Assembly: GCA_977006965.1 (NCBI GenBank)
Contig: OZ345357.1
Coordinates: 496,001 to 560,000 of the forward strand
From: Phymatolithon calcareum
Lineage: Eukaryota; Rhodophyta; Florideophyceae; Hapalidiales
DNA length: 64,000 bases
Direction: 5' to 3'
A program made the position numbers and the translations under genes. Position 1 is the first letter of the stretch. Every line of letters starts with the position of its first letter. Shown here in pieces: positions 1 through 10,376 of the stretch. The notes below the pieces were generated by a model. It saw nothing but the letters and a program-made list of their open reading frames with translations, searched no databases and was not told the DNA's origin.

Positions 1-612
1 TTTTGTCTGCCCTTCGTTTGTGCGTGAAAACATTGGACTGCAATCAGAATCTATAATCTGGAAGACCTGTCCATGGTAGAACTAAGATGGCAATTACAGG
101 CCATGCGACCGCTAGTCTACAGAAACGCGTATCATCAAGCGCAAAAATTCCGAAATTATCGATAATCAAGTCGATACTGCTCAAGCACCTGCGAAGAATT
201 TATCTATAAAAAAGTGTATGGCTATGGTTTTAGAGTACCTGGGGCTCCCTGGAAAGGGGGAAAGAGGCAACCAACTAACGCTGATGGGAAGTCTCTCGCT
301 CATATTATGACGAGGTTTCGTCTATGATGACTGGAGGAAAAAAAAGAAAAAAACGCAGTTGAGATAAGACTAGTCCCCATTGACAACACGGCACATGAAT
401 CTCAGTTGCGGGGTCATTCAGGGCTATTTCGGGTCAGTTGTGATGGTCGGGGCGAGAGGCAGGCTTAGACCAGAAGCTCGTGAGCTTGTTGATGGCGCCG
501 GTCAGTTTCTTGCGCTCCCGTTTCGTCCACTGGGCTTAAGGACGACCGTCCAGATCGTGCGCATGCGGGAACTTCCACTTATTCCGTAACATTCCACAAC
601 CAGCCTAGAGTC
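1..612. other. No gene recognised; contains one repeat copy
   Basis: No open frame here resembles a protein family. The only structure I can support is the repeat copy at about 200-345, listed separately. An A-rich run follows it near 339-354. Confidence 0.6.
200..345 (+). repeat. Repeat family Rep1, copy A
   Basis: About 145 bases align by eye with 1690-1830 (reverse strand) and 16630-16770 (same strand). Shared blocks are GTGTATGGCTATGG, GGGGAAA.AGGC and TCGCTCRTATTATGACG. A frame through all three gives fragments such as LGxPWxGE and LTLYWKSRSYY, so this may be a remnant of an old coding repeat. Stops differ between copies. Family unknown. Confidence 0.55.
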
Positions 613-645
613 TCCAGGGAATCTACCATTGGTAGATTCCCTGGA
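613..645. repeat. Perfect 16-bp palindrome, 1-nt centre
   Basis: The arm TCCAGGGAATCTACCA is followed by one base and its exact reverse complement. It would form a tight hairpin or cruciform. It lies in no gene. Similar short perfect palindromes recur through the window. Confidence 0.9.
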
Positions 646-659
646 ACAGGGCAGCGCCC

Positions 660-1020
660 AATACTATTGCTGAGTACTAAAGTCGATAATACAATACCCA
701 ATACATATTGTACTAATCGTGCGGTTGCAATGCGTATTGCAGTACAAGGGCTTCGAGCAATAAGCATTGCTGTTAAATGCTTCAAGCAATACCCATTACA
801 ATACAACGACTCCAGCCCGTGGTGGACTCATCAGGAGGATTATGAGTAGTGCATCTGACTACTACGTTGCGCTAATCCCGAATCAGAGGAGGTAACACAC
901 AATGTTCACGGGTGCAATATGTAATACGAATTGAGCTGACCAGTACTTATTGCAATAGAAAGGGTCGCACAATCTGAGATTGCTATTGCATATTGCAATA
1001 TATTGCAATAGCAATCGAGT
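660..1020. repeat. Cluster of TATTGCAATA-type motifs
   Basis: The palindromic motif TATTGCAATA and close variants (ATTGCAATA, TTGCAATAGCAAT) recur many times, most densely at 945-1017. Further clusters lie at 2195-2260 and 2537-2582. The arrangement is dispersed rather than a regular tandem array. Role unknown. Confidence 0.55.
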
Positions 1021-1689
1021 GGGGCGCAGCCCTGCCCCCGAGTCTACCAAAGAACCAGCACAAGCAGAGGATCTGGTGTATTTTCCGTTGTAGGGGCAAA
1101 TGTGGGTTCTCTGTGCAATCTTTGCTTTGGGAATTCGGCGCTTTGGGACGCGCGCAGTTTCTGCTTGAGTCCACCTTGTGGATAGGGGGACGGTACAGTC
1201 CAACAAAGTAACGTTCACATGCCGTTCACTGCGTGCTAAGCCGATAACTAACAGTTCAATCTATGTTCACTTTATGTTCATCAAGTTATCCCATACTGGC
1301 GTGGACCGACACTAGTCTAATTATTTCATCGACAGTGCACCACTACGGGCACACTCTCTGTAGTTTAACTACTTGAGAAAGATAACCTTCTTCAGCAGAG
1401 GGAACCAACCATGAATTAAGCTTCATCTTCAGTATGGAGACCATCAACTAAAAACAACAACCCTTTCGAACAAACACCATCCATTGATTACATATAGTAT
1501 GTTTACTCGAAATTCACGCAGAGCGAAGACTTTGTTTCGAAGCTTGAGTAAACTTGTCCGGCAACATGGAGACTTGTTACAAATGCCGCAACATTACTGG
1601 AAAATCACGCGGGGTGAGATATGAAGCTGATGGATGTGGATGAACTTTGTCTTGAATGATCTTCGACTGAATTCTTTCTTAAAGCTTGC
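1021..1689. other. No gene recognised
   Basis: Open frames here are short and unlike any family I know. No repeat partner was noticed elsewhere in the window. Confidence 0.5.
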
Positions 1690-1830
1690 AGATATGAGCT
1701 TATTGTTGGAAGAAACCGCGTTATAATACGAGCGAGACTTCCAATACAGCGTTAGTCGCCTCATTTCCCCATGCCACGGGGCTCCAAGTACTACCGTAAT
1801 ACCATAACCATGCACTGTAACTGCAGACTT
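1690..1830 (-). repeat. Repeat family Rep1, copy B
   Basis: Read on the minus strand this matches 200-345 and 16630-16770. This copy has the longest open frame of the three, with the fragment YGITVVLGAPWHGEMRRL followed by LTLYWKSRSYY. Function unknown. Confidence 0.55.
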
Positions 1831-2984
1831 TAATGCTATTAGAGAGGGGATTCCACTTCATGTAGCGGAAAAAGCACAAAACGCCCGCATTACCGCCTGT
1901 GATCACACAGGGGATTGTGTGGTGGGAGAACATATACTGACACAAAACGTAGAAACGCTAATAACCGGCCTACGAGAAGACCTCGGAACTGCGCAATTGC
2001 TCACCGACGACTGGTGATGCAGACTTGCTCCACCTTTAACTCTGTGCAGGCAAACGAATTTTCTCCTTGTTCTCTTTTTCTTCCACTTCTTACAACTCAA
2101 TGCCAGCTTATGCTCTGTAGTGATCTACTTGACGCCATAATTCGACCAATTCCCGCAGGGCTTGTCACAATAATATTTTTATTGATTGGTGAGGATAGTG
2201 CAATAGCAATAGCAATAACAATGACTGCGATTTCTTTGCAATAAGAATTGCAATAGAGGATGACCAGCAATTTTAAGGCAATATCGAAAATCTTCCTCAC
2301 ATCCAGGATAGATCGTTATATTCCATAAATATATGGAATATAACGATATGAATATATTCATGCCGAAGCTTGTCCACACGGTCGCTTCTTCTATTAGACA
2401 TGGCAATGAATTCTGAGAGCTGGTTCCAATACGACTCTTTTCTAGCGTTGAATGGAAATTTTACCTCTCTGGTATTCAGTGATCCGGTTCTATACGTAAT
2501 GCCGGAGACATGCGTTTGCGAATACCAGTAAATCTCTTTGCAATATGTATCTATTGCAATATACTGGCAATGCAATATATTGGATGCCAGCCCTGACTTC
2601 CCCTGTGGTCCAGATATACAGATTGGTTCCCTTCTGGTCCAAATCAATAAACCTTCGCCTTGCAGTCCGTGATAGATCCACATCCTATGCGTTGACACTC
2701 GCGATAGCTCGCGTGCGGTATGTAGCTTACAGAACGCTACGGAGCTAGTCGCAGGACCCAACGGCAACACACCAGCTATCCCGAGTGCTTAGAGTGATTC
2801 CCGGTGTCTCCGGGCGCCGCGCACTATAAGTAGGAGACCGTAGGATAGCCGAAACTAAACAGCAGAGTTGAGAAGTCAACAGTCCGCACTCATCATGAGC
2901 CTCGACCGAGGACCGCCGTACATGTCGGCTGCATAGTGCGGACATGCCCGAATGCTTTCACGCCGCCGGTGCTACCTGATGGGG
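1831..2984. other. No gene recognised; TTGCAATA clusters
   Basis: No protein family recognised. Two TTGCAATA-rich clusters (about 2195-2260 and 2537-2582) and one palindrome (2312-2347) are present. Confidence 0.5.
2312..2347. repeat. Perfect 16-bp palindrome, 4-nt loop
   Basis: Arms ATCGTTATATTCCATA and its exact reverse complement flank AATA. This is a candidate hairpin or cruciform outside any gene. Confidence 0.9.
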
Positions 2985-3130
2985 ATGTTGTGCATGGGAA
3001 GCTTGCGGCGAAATTTATCAGCTACCCGTCGTACAATACCGTACGTATCGGTAGGGGAACTTGTACAGGAAGGATGCGGCATGGTGCCGCCAGAGACAGG
3101 ATGACCCGTACCAAGGGATAGTATCCCCTG
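2985..3130 (+). repeat. Repeat family Rep2, copy 1
   Basis: The core GGATGCGGCATGGTGCCGCC plus AGACAGGATGACC recurs, diverged and inverted, at about 3700-3860 and partly at 9318-9360. The segment 2990-3050 (AAATTTATCAGCTACCCGTCGTAC) matches the reverse strand of 4766-4830. It is a dispersed, probably dead element. No coding assignment is possible. Confidence 0.6.
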
Positions 3131-3149
3131 CTCGAGCACTCGGTTTCCG

Positions 3150-3260
3150 CGCACCGATCCGGATTGCGACATGGAACTGTGGTGGACATGATGCCTCAAT
3201 TCTAAATCTTCGTCAGCAAATTAGTGCACACCCTTCTTCACAATCTTTGTGGTGAACCGT
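3150..3260 (+). pseudogene. Possible LINE endonuclease N-terminal fragment
   Basis: A short plus-strand frame reads IRIATWNCGG and then runs into unrelated sequence and a stop. That start motif is typical of the first strand of APE-type endonuclease domains in non-LTR retrotransposons (catalytic Asn after a W). Only about 30 residues can be followed. The call rests on this one motif, so chance is possible. Confidence 0.35.
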
Positions 3261-3294
3261 CATGTTTCGCCTGGCGTTCCTTCAGTGTGTCAAA

Positions 3295-3400
3295 CCAACC
3301 TCAAAATCACTCTTTGGCGACGTCCTAGTCGAACTTAACGCAGCTCCCCATATCTCGAAGGAAAGGATAGAATGGAGCAATTCCGAACAATGAGAAGCTG
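3295..3400 (+). repeat. Repeat family Rep3, copy 1 (coding-like end)
   Basis: The frame gives SLFGDVLVELNAA and KERIEWSNSE. It matches SIFGDV-type frames at 12105-12255 (plus), 29041-29170 (minus) and 52510-52665 (minus). The other three copies end the frame just before a small CCCC-NNNN-GGGG hairpin, so this looks like the C-terminus and 3' end of a dispersed coding element of unknown type. Confidence 0.5.
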
Positions 3401-3490
3401 TTGCGGAACTACTTCAGGTGCTCAACTTCAGCGTGAGCGATCTTTCCGCAATAAAGAAAGAGAGAAGGGCACCAAGCACATGATCGGCTG

Positions 3491-3610
3491 TTCATGACAA
3501 AATACCAAGAGTGAAATTTCCCGCTGACTCGGCTCACGAACGTAGTCATTGAGTCCTGCGAAAGTTAGACATCATATCCTGAAGGGGAAAAATAGAGTAC
3601 AGTAGCACAT
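3491..3610 (+). repeat. Repeat family Rep4, copy 1
   Basis: About 115 bases align on the same strand with 53503-53617: shared TGACAAAATACCAAGAG, CTCR..AACG.AGTCA and AGTACAGTAGC. Translated, the shared part is MTKYQE followed by a frame to a stop. Here an internal stop breaks it. Confidence 0.6.
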
Positions 3611-3699
3611 CTCGAATGATTCAAGTATTTGCGCTCCTCGACCATGCATTGGAAAGCACTTCGCAGCATTTGCGTTCTCGACGTTACGTTCAGAATTCA

Positions 3700-3860
3700 G
3701 AGTACGGGTCATCCTGTCTATGGCGACACCATGTCGCATCCCCTCCTGTACCAGTTCCCGCTGGCGATACGAAAATAAATGAGGAAATTCGATACATGGA
3801 CCGAAAATGTGGGCAAAGTTCGCTAAAACGGCACCCCTTGCCAATACTACTACTTGTTAT
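3700..3860 (-). repeat. Repeat family Rep2, copy 2
   Basis: Reverse-strand sequence aligns with 3045-3115, and its other half (GGCAAAGTTCG, GGACCGAAAA, GAGGAAATTCG) aligns with the reverse of 4700-4766. It therefore bridges two parts of the same family. No functional frame. Confidence 0.6.
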
Positions 3861-4059
3861 GATATGCGCAAGCAAACCCTACAAACAAACCTGGGACGCC
3901 AGTACAGAAGCTGCTTGTGGAGCCGGAGGACATCGAAAGTGGCACGTTGTGTTGTTCGCAGCGCAGTGTCACAATTCGATGTGAAAGTTAACAGCGTCTA
4001 CCGCGCTACATGCTCTTACGGCCACTTTGAAGAGCACCAGCGGCCATGTAGCCGCGTTT

Positions 4060-4469
4060 TCGCTGCACTTTGTACACTTCTAGACACTTTCTGCAACATT
4101 GGGTCGCGTTCGACCCGTAGAACAAGCACTGGTTCGAGGGCGTATGGCTGTTGAGACAATTGGCCAAGCAAAACGAGGGCAGTATCACGCGTGTTGCAAT
4201 CACTGGTGACCAGCTAATACAGGATGATTTGATGCCGTTTGACCTTGTCGCTAAACAGGGCCGCAAGCGCCAGAAGCCCTACTAGCCGTCCGAAATGAGG
4301 GCCCATCACTGCTTCTCGTGGGGAAACACCGATCACTTCTCACAGACTTGCGGTAGGCCGAACATCCACAACATTGTTGACGCAAAGCGACAACACATCG
4401 ACAAAGCGGCTCAGTCCGTGATAATCGACCTCACCGCCTGCGATGACGAAGATGCTCCTTGCGACTAGG
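4060..4469 (+). pseudogene. Decayed gag-like gene with damaged zinc knuckle
   Basis: A plus-strand frame runs to a stop at about 4469, broken by at least one internal stop near 4283. Near its end is HCFSWGNTDHFSQTCGR. This fits a CCHC zinc knuckle (C-X2-C-X4-H-X4-C) in which the second cysteine is now tryptophan (TGG). An acidic tail ending CDDEDAPCD follows. CCHC knuckles are typical of retroelement Gag or ORF1 proteins that bind nucleic acid. No matching polymerase frame lies directly downstream, so the parent element is unknown. Stops and the lost cysteine indicate a dead copy. Confidence 0.5.
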
Positions 4470-4510
4470 ACCTAGAGCTGAGAGAGTAGCGCATGAAATT
4501 AATTTTACTG

Positions 4511-4545
4511 TTTTTGACAAGTTGATTAAATAAACTTGTCAAAAA
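4511..4545. repeat. 13-bp palindrome, 9-nt loop
   Basis: TTTTTGACAAGTT and its exact reverse complement flank GATTAAATA. The A run after the stem resembles an intrinsic terminator, but this is eukaryotic DNA and no gene leads into it. Confidence 0.8.
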
Positions 4546-4689
4546 ATTTTTAAATGACCCACATTCATACAAATAACCGACAAGGCTTCTTCAGGTGCAA
4601 GGGCGGCTCTTCTCTTACTTCCGGTATTCTATCTGAGCACCTAGCATGTCCATTTTACTGTCGCATAGAGTGCTCTGGTTATCATAACA

Positions 4690-4840
4690 GATGAGTAGAA
4701 GTTTTGGCAAAGGTGCCGATTTATCGAACTTTGTCCACTTTTTCGGTCCATATAGCGAATTTCCTCGAATTTAAATGTACGACGATTAGCTGATAAATTT
4801 TGCCGTGAGCCCTCCATGTACAGCGCACTCGAGGTGAAAC
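4690..4840 (-). repeat. Repeat family Rep2, copy 3
   Basis: On the minus strand this reads AATTCGAGGAAATTCGCTAT, GGACCGAAAAAGTGG and CGGCACCTTTGCCAA, matching 3778-3850. The 4766-4830 part matches 2990-3050 in inverse orientation. Confidence 0.55.
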
Positions 4841-6890
4841 TTTCACCTTGAAAGTATGGTTAAATAGCTTTTGCTTAGGCATGGTGAGATTGGGGCAGAC
4901 CTTAGCACTATCGCCCGGATCGGAACACTCTAAATTCTGATGAAATTTGTGGTATATCGGAATGCGTGCTTCAGTTCACTACTGTAGAGGGAATCGAATG
5001 TGCTACTGTTTCGCTAAGCCAATTATCGTATACGAAAAGAGCGTTCATAACTAAGAGTGTGCGTCGAGAACGTGTGATTATTCGAAGGTAGACGTTCAAG
5101 GGTGTGTCTGTACCAGAGAGTGAACATCGACAAATTTGCCGTTGCAACGTGCGCATTTGCGCGTTACAGCATGTCTTCTGCCAAGAAGTTTTTTCGAGCC
5201 GGTTTGTTCAGTTTCATCGCGAATGCACCAAAGATGCAACGGAGAGATTGACATATATCAATTGTGTCGTGTAAGTATTGACGGTGAGCAACCACTGCAC
5301 AACTGCAATAAAAAGAGACCGCAAGAACAGACTAGTTTTCGAGACCACTACAGTATATTCCTCACAAGTCATCCGTACAAGTCTGCCAGGCGTCTAGGAG
5401 CTACACTTGTTCTTTTATATTGTGCGCGATGAAGCTGTGACAAAACAAAAGCAAGGACTGGGTTATTATACGCATCCTTGAGCCCATGGCTGGGTTTGGA
5501 TTTGGAATTGGAACTGCGTAACAGAACAGTGAAATAAGCAAGGCTACTAAAATGAACCGTCTCGCATGTACTGTATCCAGCGGATGATTCCGTGCATGGG
5601 GAGTTCATAATAATATACACCAGAACGAATGCTAAAACTCCAAAATGCAATTCTTCTGGACCGGCCCAGGCAGGGGGGGAGATTCGTGTTTCAAAGAAGA
5701 TAGTCCTGGAGCTTCAAAGTCTCTTGATGATCAGCTCATGTGCTCCGCCTACTGTACTGTACAGTATTGACCCACAAGCAATCCGTTTGATCGTTGCTGC
5801 CAAACCGTCGTCACGTGTCTCTTTTTGGAGGGCTGCACCCGCAAAAGTGGGGCAAACGATACTGCGTGAGATCATTGTTATGCACAATGATTTTGACAAA
5901 GCACCGTGCAGGTAGTACCTCTTTCTTCGATGCAGAATTACATCAGTCTCCTCTCGACGGTTGAGTCTATATTACGTACAGTATCAATTGCGCGAACTCT
6001 GCAACTCCCAGGTCCTCTTTCCCCTCACGTGTTCCGCACAGCACGGTACTGCACAAGAAAGAGCGATAAATTTAGCACAAAATGGTTGGCGCTTTTTGGG
6101 AGCAACATGTTTTTCTCCGCGCCTGCTGAATCGTGGATCAGATCACGCTGTATCGGATCATTATCAAACAGTACGTTTGATTTGAGGGGGAATACTGTAA
6201 ATGAACGGTACAGTTTTGTACGGTACGGTTCTGCACACTTTGAACTGTAATGGACATTCTAAACACTTGGCAATCAAGCAGGCGGCCAAGACTGGCGTGA
6301 CCAAAGACACGTGTGAATGTTGCAAGGCAGGGAATTCGGCGCTCACCCTATCACATCACGCCACCAATGGCCGGCTGTCACGCACTCACTGCGCCTCAAA
6401 TTTGAGATCCGTGCTCTTCTCTAGAATCTAGATAATGAAGTCTTTGGACTGCACTACAGTAAACACCGGTTTGCAGCCTTAACACTGTGTACATTTTCTT
6501 CCCCTGTTCCTGGCGAGTGGTTTAAGGCAGCCGTAGTCAAGCCGGAGGAAACATTACGAATTTTAGACAGTACGGCAGTTGGCCAGAATTGAACTCGTGT
6601 GGAACTGGGGATCTCGTGGACATTACTAGCGAGCTTGCATGTGAAGCGAGAAAAGCATACTTTCGAAAATTGTTAGTGTCTCCATCCAATTCCCTGATCG
6701 GGACGTTGACAGCTCTCGTCAATGATGCAATTGGACTGGTTAATTGAAAAGGGACGCATAACATCTTTGGATGATCATGGAGGGCCCAATTTCTTCACAG
6801 CCTAAGTCTTGAACACTGCCAGTGGTACTTTGTCAAAAACGACAGTAGGCAACGCGACGCAAAAATTTGCTTTCACTCTCGTTCACGACA
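4841..6890. other. No gene recognised
   Basis: About 2 kb without a supportable gene. TACTGTACTGTACAGTA-like short palindromic words are frequent (for example near 5752-5768). Candidate frames are under 115 codons with no family resemblance. Confidence 0.5.
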
Positions 6891-6933
6891 CCACTGTATG
6901 CTTCAATCCTTACGTGATTGAAGCATACAGTGG
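6891..6933. repeat. Perfect 18-bp palindrome, 7-nt loop
   Basis: CCACTGTATGCTTCAATC and its exact reverse complement flank CTTACGT. It is a strong candidate hairpin about 300 bp beyond the 3' end of the minus-strand LPMO gene. Confidence 0.9.
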
Positions 6934-7224
6934 TTATTCAGGAGGCGTTTAGTAAGGAGAAATACAGTGGGACAAGCTCTATTCTTCCCCTCACTCACAG
7001 TCCACACCATGCTATCTGGGAGACACCATCGGCCATGCTCAAGAAACCCATTTCATTGCCAGAAGAGAAGTTCTTTTTAGGAGGTATTGATTGCAACGTC
7101 CTAGATTGTGCCAATGTCTTAATCTATCTAAAACTGCTGAAGGCATTATGTGCAATGTCGTCTATATATATGCAGATCTTGATATCCTTATAAACAAACT
7201 GTTCGCTCAAACGTAGCTGTTATC

Positions 7225-8505
7225 TTACTTGCGTACTGCAATTGCCTTGCACTGCGCATAGTACTGGTTAATGGCCATGCATTCGAACTTGGGATCGCAG
7301 CATTCCGTAGGTCCTTTGAAGAATTTTCCACCACACTGCTTCCAGTTGATGGCGCACTTGGCGTTCTTCGGGTCTGGTGTAGCTTCCCCAGGGGTACTAA
7401 CTTCGACCTTCTTACTGCAGTCCACGGCCGTCGAAGCGCCGTTCACAGGCATCGCTTTGGGAGAGCTACTGGGCGTCGGCTTCGGCGGCGGGGTAGGGTT
7501 AGTCGTGTCGACAATCGGCGTCTTTCCGTTCTTCTCAGTGGTTGCGTTATCCGGGATGAATTTTTTGGTGTCCATCTCCTTCGGTTTCTTAGCAGGTTCA
7601 GTGACTCCATCGCCAGTCACCCGCACATCCGTACACATCCAGAATTCCTCGGGGAACGTCGGCCCGCCGCATGGCGCCAGTAATGTATTGCGGCCTCCTA
7701 ATGCGCCTCCGTCACCCGGGCATTTCCCCCACTTCTTCATCGGGTATTTCTCAAAGTACTCCTCGAACCCTGGTGGATTGCACGAGTTGGCCGTTGCCCA
7801 GTACCATTGGATAACACAGTCCTGACAGGCGAAGTCCTTCGGTAGATGGTATTGCATGAAGTGACCCCCCATAAAATGCTCCCCGACGTGACCGCCCTTG
7901 CGACACGGGACGATCCATCGACCGGGATAATCAGGATCGATTGGGCCGCATTCCTTGGAAGAGGAATCCTCACATTCTGGCACTTTGGCCCGTTGCAGTT
8001 GATGGCAATGTCCGTTCTTAAAGCACTTCTCGTTGATGTCACCGCCGCATTTGCCAACGTCGCAGATGAAGAATTCGAAGAACCCGTTGTGGTTTGTGGT
8101 GACATCGACTGTGAATTCGACGATTTGGTTCTTCTTGTACACGGCCATGTAGGGCATTTTCTTGGAGGGACCGAAGGGGCCGCCCTTTTCATGCGCTCGT
8201 GGAGTGGGATCCTCGAAGGGATCACCGCAGAGACCTGAGTCGTGACGGAATTTCTTAGCATCAAGCGGTTCCCACGGACGCCAGTCGTTGTTCGCGGCGT
8301 CCATGACGGCACCCTTGCCACCGCCGTTGAGGCAATGAGGACAATCATCAGTGTCAACGTCGTCGACATCGAGGTCGGGCAGAGTGAGTGAAAATGTGTT
8401 GACTGTTCCTCGGCAACGTGGTTCGACGCAAGCACCATGTGCGTAGATTGCTGTTACTAACAGAAAGCCTGAAACGCCCAGGAGCGCAATGGTTGTCAAA
8501 GACAT
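7225..8505 (-). CDS. Secreted AA15-like LPMO with CBM1 (LPMO-1)
   Basis: Predicted copper-dependent lytic polysaccharide monooxygenase that oxidatively cleaves crystalline cellulose or chitin outside the cell. The 426-residue protein has a signal peptide (1-22) ending so that mature residue 1 is His23 (HGACVEP). This gives the copper-binding N-terminus that LPMOs need. The second histidine-brace residue is His139 in TTNHNGFFEFFIC. Family marks in order: CPHCLNGG, GLCGDP with PRAHEKGG, NHNGFFEF, CVIQWYW, and FPEEFWMCTDVRV near 284-296. A Pro/Thr/Ser linker (about 303-380) leads to a CBM1 (about 384-418: WKQCGG, TECC, NQYYAQC). The start is the ATG at 8505; the frame extends upstream only through a TTG. 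No intron. Catalytic domain nearly identical to LPMO-2. Chitin versus cellulose cannot be decided from sequence. Confidence 0.9.
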   Translation of the reverse strand: MSLTTIALLGVSGFLLVTAIYAHGACVEPRCRGTVNTFSLTLPDLDVDDVDTDDCPHCLNGGGKGAVMDAANNDWRPWEPLDAKKFRHDSGLCGDPFEDPTPRAHEKGGPFGPSKKMPYMAVYKKNQIVEFTVDVTTNHNGFFEFFICDVGKCGGDINEKCFKNGHCHQLQRAKVPECEDSSSKECGPIDPDYPGRWIVPCRKGGHVGEHFMGGHFMQYHLPKDFACQDCVIQWYWATANSCNPPGFEEYFEKYPMKKWGKCPGDGGALGGRNTLLAPCGGPTFPEEFWMCTDVRVTGDGVTEPAKKPKEMDTKKFIPDNATTEKNGKTPIVDTTNPTPPPKPTPSSSPKAMPVNGASTAVDCSKKVEVSTPGEATPDPKNAKCAINWKQCGGKFFKGPTECCDPKFECMAINQYYAQCKAIAVRK

Positions 8506-8619
8506 TGATGCGAGGAGGATGTCCAATGGACTATGTTCAGGAGTGATTCACGTTGCTCGTGTACTGACTGCTGTCCGATGAGCTGATGCTGGGGATTAAA
8601 GGTGAGGCTATGGTGCACG

Positions 8620-8626
8620 TTATATA
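8620..8626 (-). promoter_or_regulatory. TATA box of LPMO-1
   Basis: TATATAA on the minus strand inside CGGACTATATAACG, about 115 nt upstream of the ATG. LPMO-2 has a related CGGACTACTTAAACG block at nearly the same distance, which supports a conserved core promoter. Confidence 0.55.
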
Positions 8627-8639
8627 GTCCGACACAGAC

Positions 8640-10369
8640 AGGTTGATGTGACGGCGTCACAGCCAAGTGATGACCGAGGGAGTGGACTGCTGAGTTTGTT
8701 ACGAAATCGAAATAGCGGTTTAATTCAGTGCTGCCCTCATCCCTTGGTTTCAGAATCATTGTGTGGTACGGCAGAAACACCGAACGTGGAGGCTTCGAGC
8801 CTGACGCAGAACTTTACGCGACGGATCGATCATCAATGATGACACGGTTTTGCTTAATGCAGCATAATGCAGTGCTAATGATAGCCTAGAATGGGAGTGC
8901 TTCAATGATCACGGATAGTCCGATACGATATACTGTAGTACAGCATATATTTTTGGAATCGCGATGAAAGCGCAGCTTGCTCTTGTTTGCTTCAAACAGA
9001 AAGAGCTAGATGAAAGTCCTTTGCAAGACTGAGTGTAAAGTTTAGAGCTGTTCCTCTAAAAATTATGAGCGTATACTCATGGTAGTAGGGGCACAAAGGT
9101 TGCCGAAAAAAGAATTTTGAAATTCTATTCTAGCAAAAGTCGCCGTGGTGTGGAGGTGGCTGCGAGTGTAGAAATTGAGCTGCATTGACCAGATGCTAAC
9201 ACTTGGAACCTTCATCGAATGGCAATATGATATTCGACTTGATTGATTGATGTTGCTCCGTACATATGTGAAATTCGTTTATGGGCTATTTATTACAGTA
9301 GGAACGACAGCGACTCATTGAATGGATGCGGCCTAGTGCCGCCAGAGACCAGATGACCAGATGCCGTGCATCCAATCTCATGCTTTGCCCACGAGCTAAT
9401 ACTTGACGCGAGAGTCGAGAACCTCGATGTTCTAATGCTGTGGGCAAGGACCACCGACGCACGAAAGGGGCGAAAAACCTAGAGTCGATTGAGATGGTTT
9501 GAAGAAACCGCCGGAGCGCTGCATGAGCTGAACGTGAAACGAGTGCGAACGTCCTCCGTTGTTCGACCTGTTTTTTGTCCAGGGTTTTTTTTTAAAATTA
9601 GCCCGCCAATTTTACAGTTTATCTGGGCAATGCTTCCTTATTTGCTTCCTTCCTTTGAATTTCCTAACAGTGAGAGTGTGCCGCCTTTTGTCCTATTTAG
9701 TAGTTATGGATAGTACCCTCTCGGAGAGAGGAATGATATGATAGGATGTAATAAAAGGCCACTACGGTATTGCACCCAAATCGGCCATTTCACCCTCCCC
9801 GCTGTGATCATTTTAAATCATCACACCAGGAAGAGTGTCATAGGAAAATAATTTTCCTTCTCTGGCTTATTTGCCCCGTGATCCGATTTCAGATCCTGAG
9901 ATGATATCCTATTTATGCAAAAGTTTTGTCTGCCGCGAAGAAGTAGGCACCCGTTCTGGCGATGGTGGTGCATTTGAAGGCCGCAGTGTGCGTTGGATTG
10001 CCCTGTGTGAAATTCGCCTGTGAACCAATACAGTTGTGTGCTCAGTGCACAGGGAATGGCAATCTGCATGTACGATAACAAATTCTATTAGAACGAACAG
10101 TCCGTGTTATTAACTTATGAACAATTGTTACTGCGCGAATTGCCATAGGCAGCACTACTGTAAATTACTGTACCAGCAGCAGAAAACTAGAAGGTCAAAG
10201 TGTAAAACGTTGTTTGCTTCCAACACGACTTAAAGACCTTCACGTTTTTCGGCAGCGAAGCGGTTTTCTTCGGTGTGAGTGGTAGGATCTCCCAGATAGG
10301 GTCGCGCAGAGGGTGGGTGAGGCAAAGAATATTGATTGCTCTGCCGTGGAAGAGCAAGCTAGACCTGGA
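8640..10369. other. No gene recognised; Rep2 fragment
   Basis: A short Rep2 match lies at 9318-9360 (GGATGCGGCCTAGTGCCGCC). Nothing else here is supportable as a gene. Open frames are short and of low-information composition. Confidence 0.5.
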
Positions 10370-10376
10370 AGAATAC

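Noticed and set aside
4511-4550. Bacterial-type intrinsic terminator
   Set aside because: Stem and A/T tract fit, but the window is eukaryotic and no gene is transcribed into it. It is one of many palindromes here.
7271-8438. Open frames of 130-233 codons overlapping LPMO-1 in other frames and strand
   Set aside because: Shadows of a GC-rich real gene. The same shadows recur over LPMO-2 and have no motifs.
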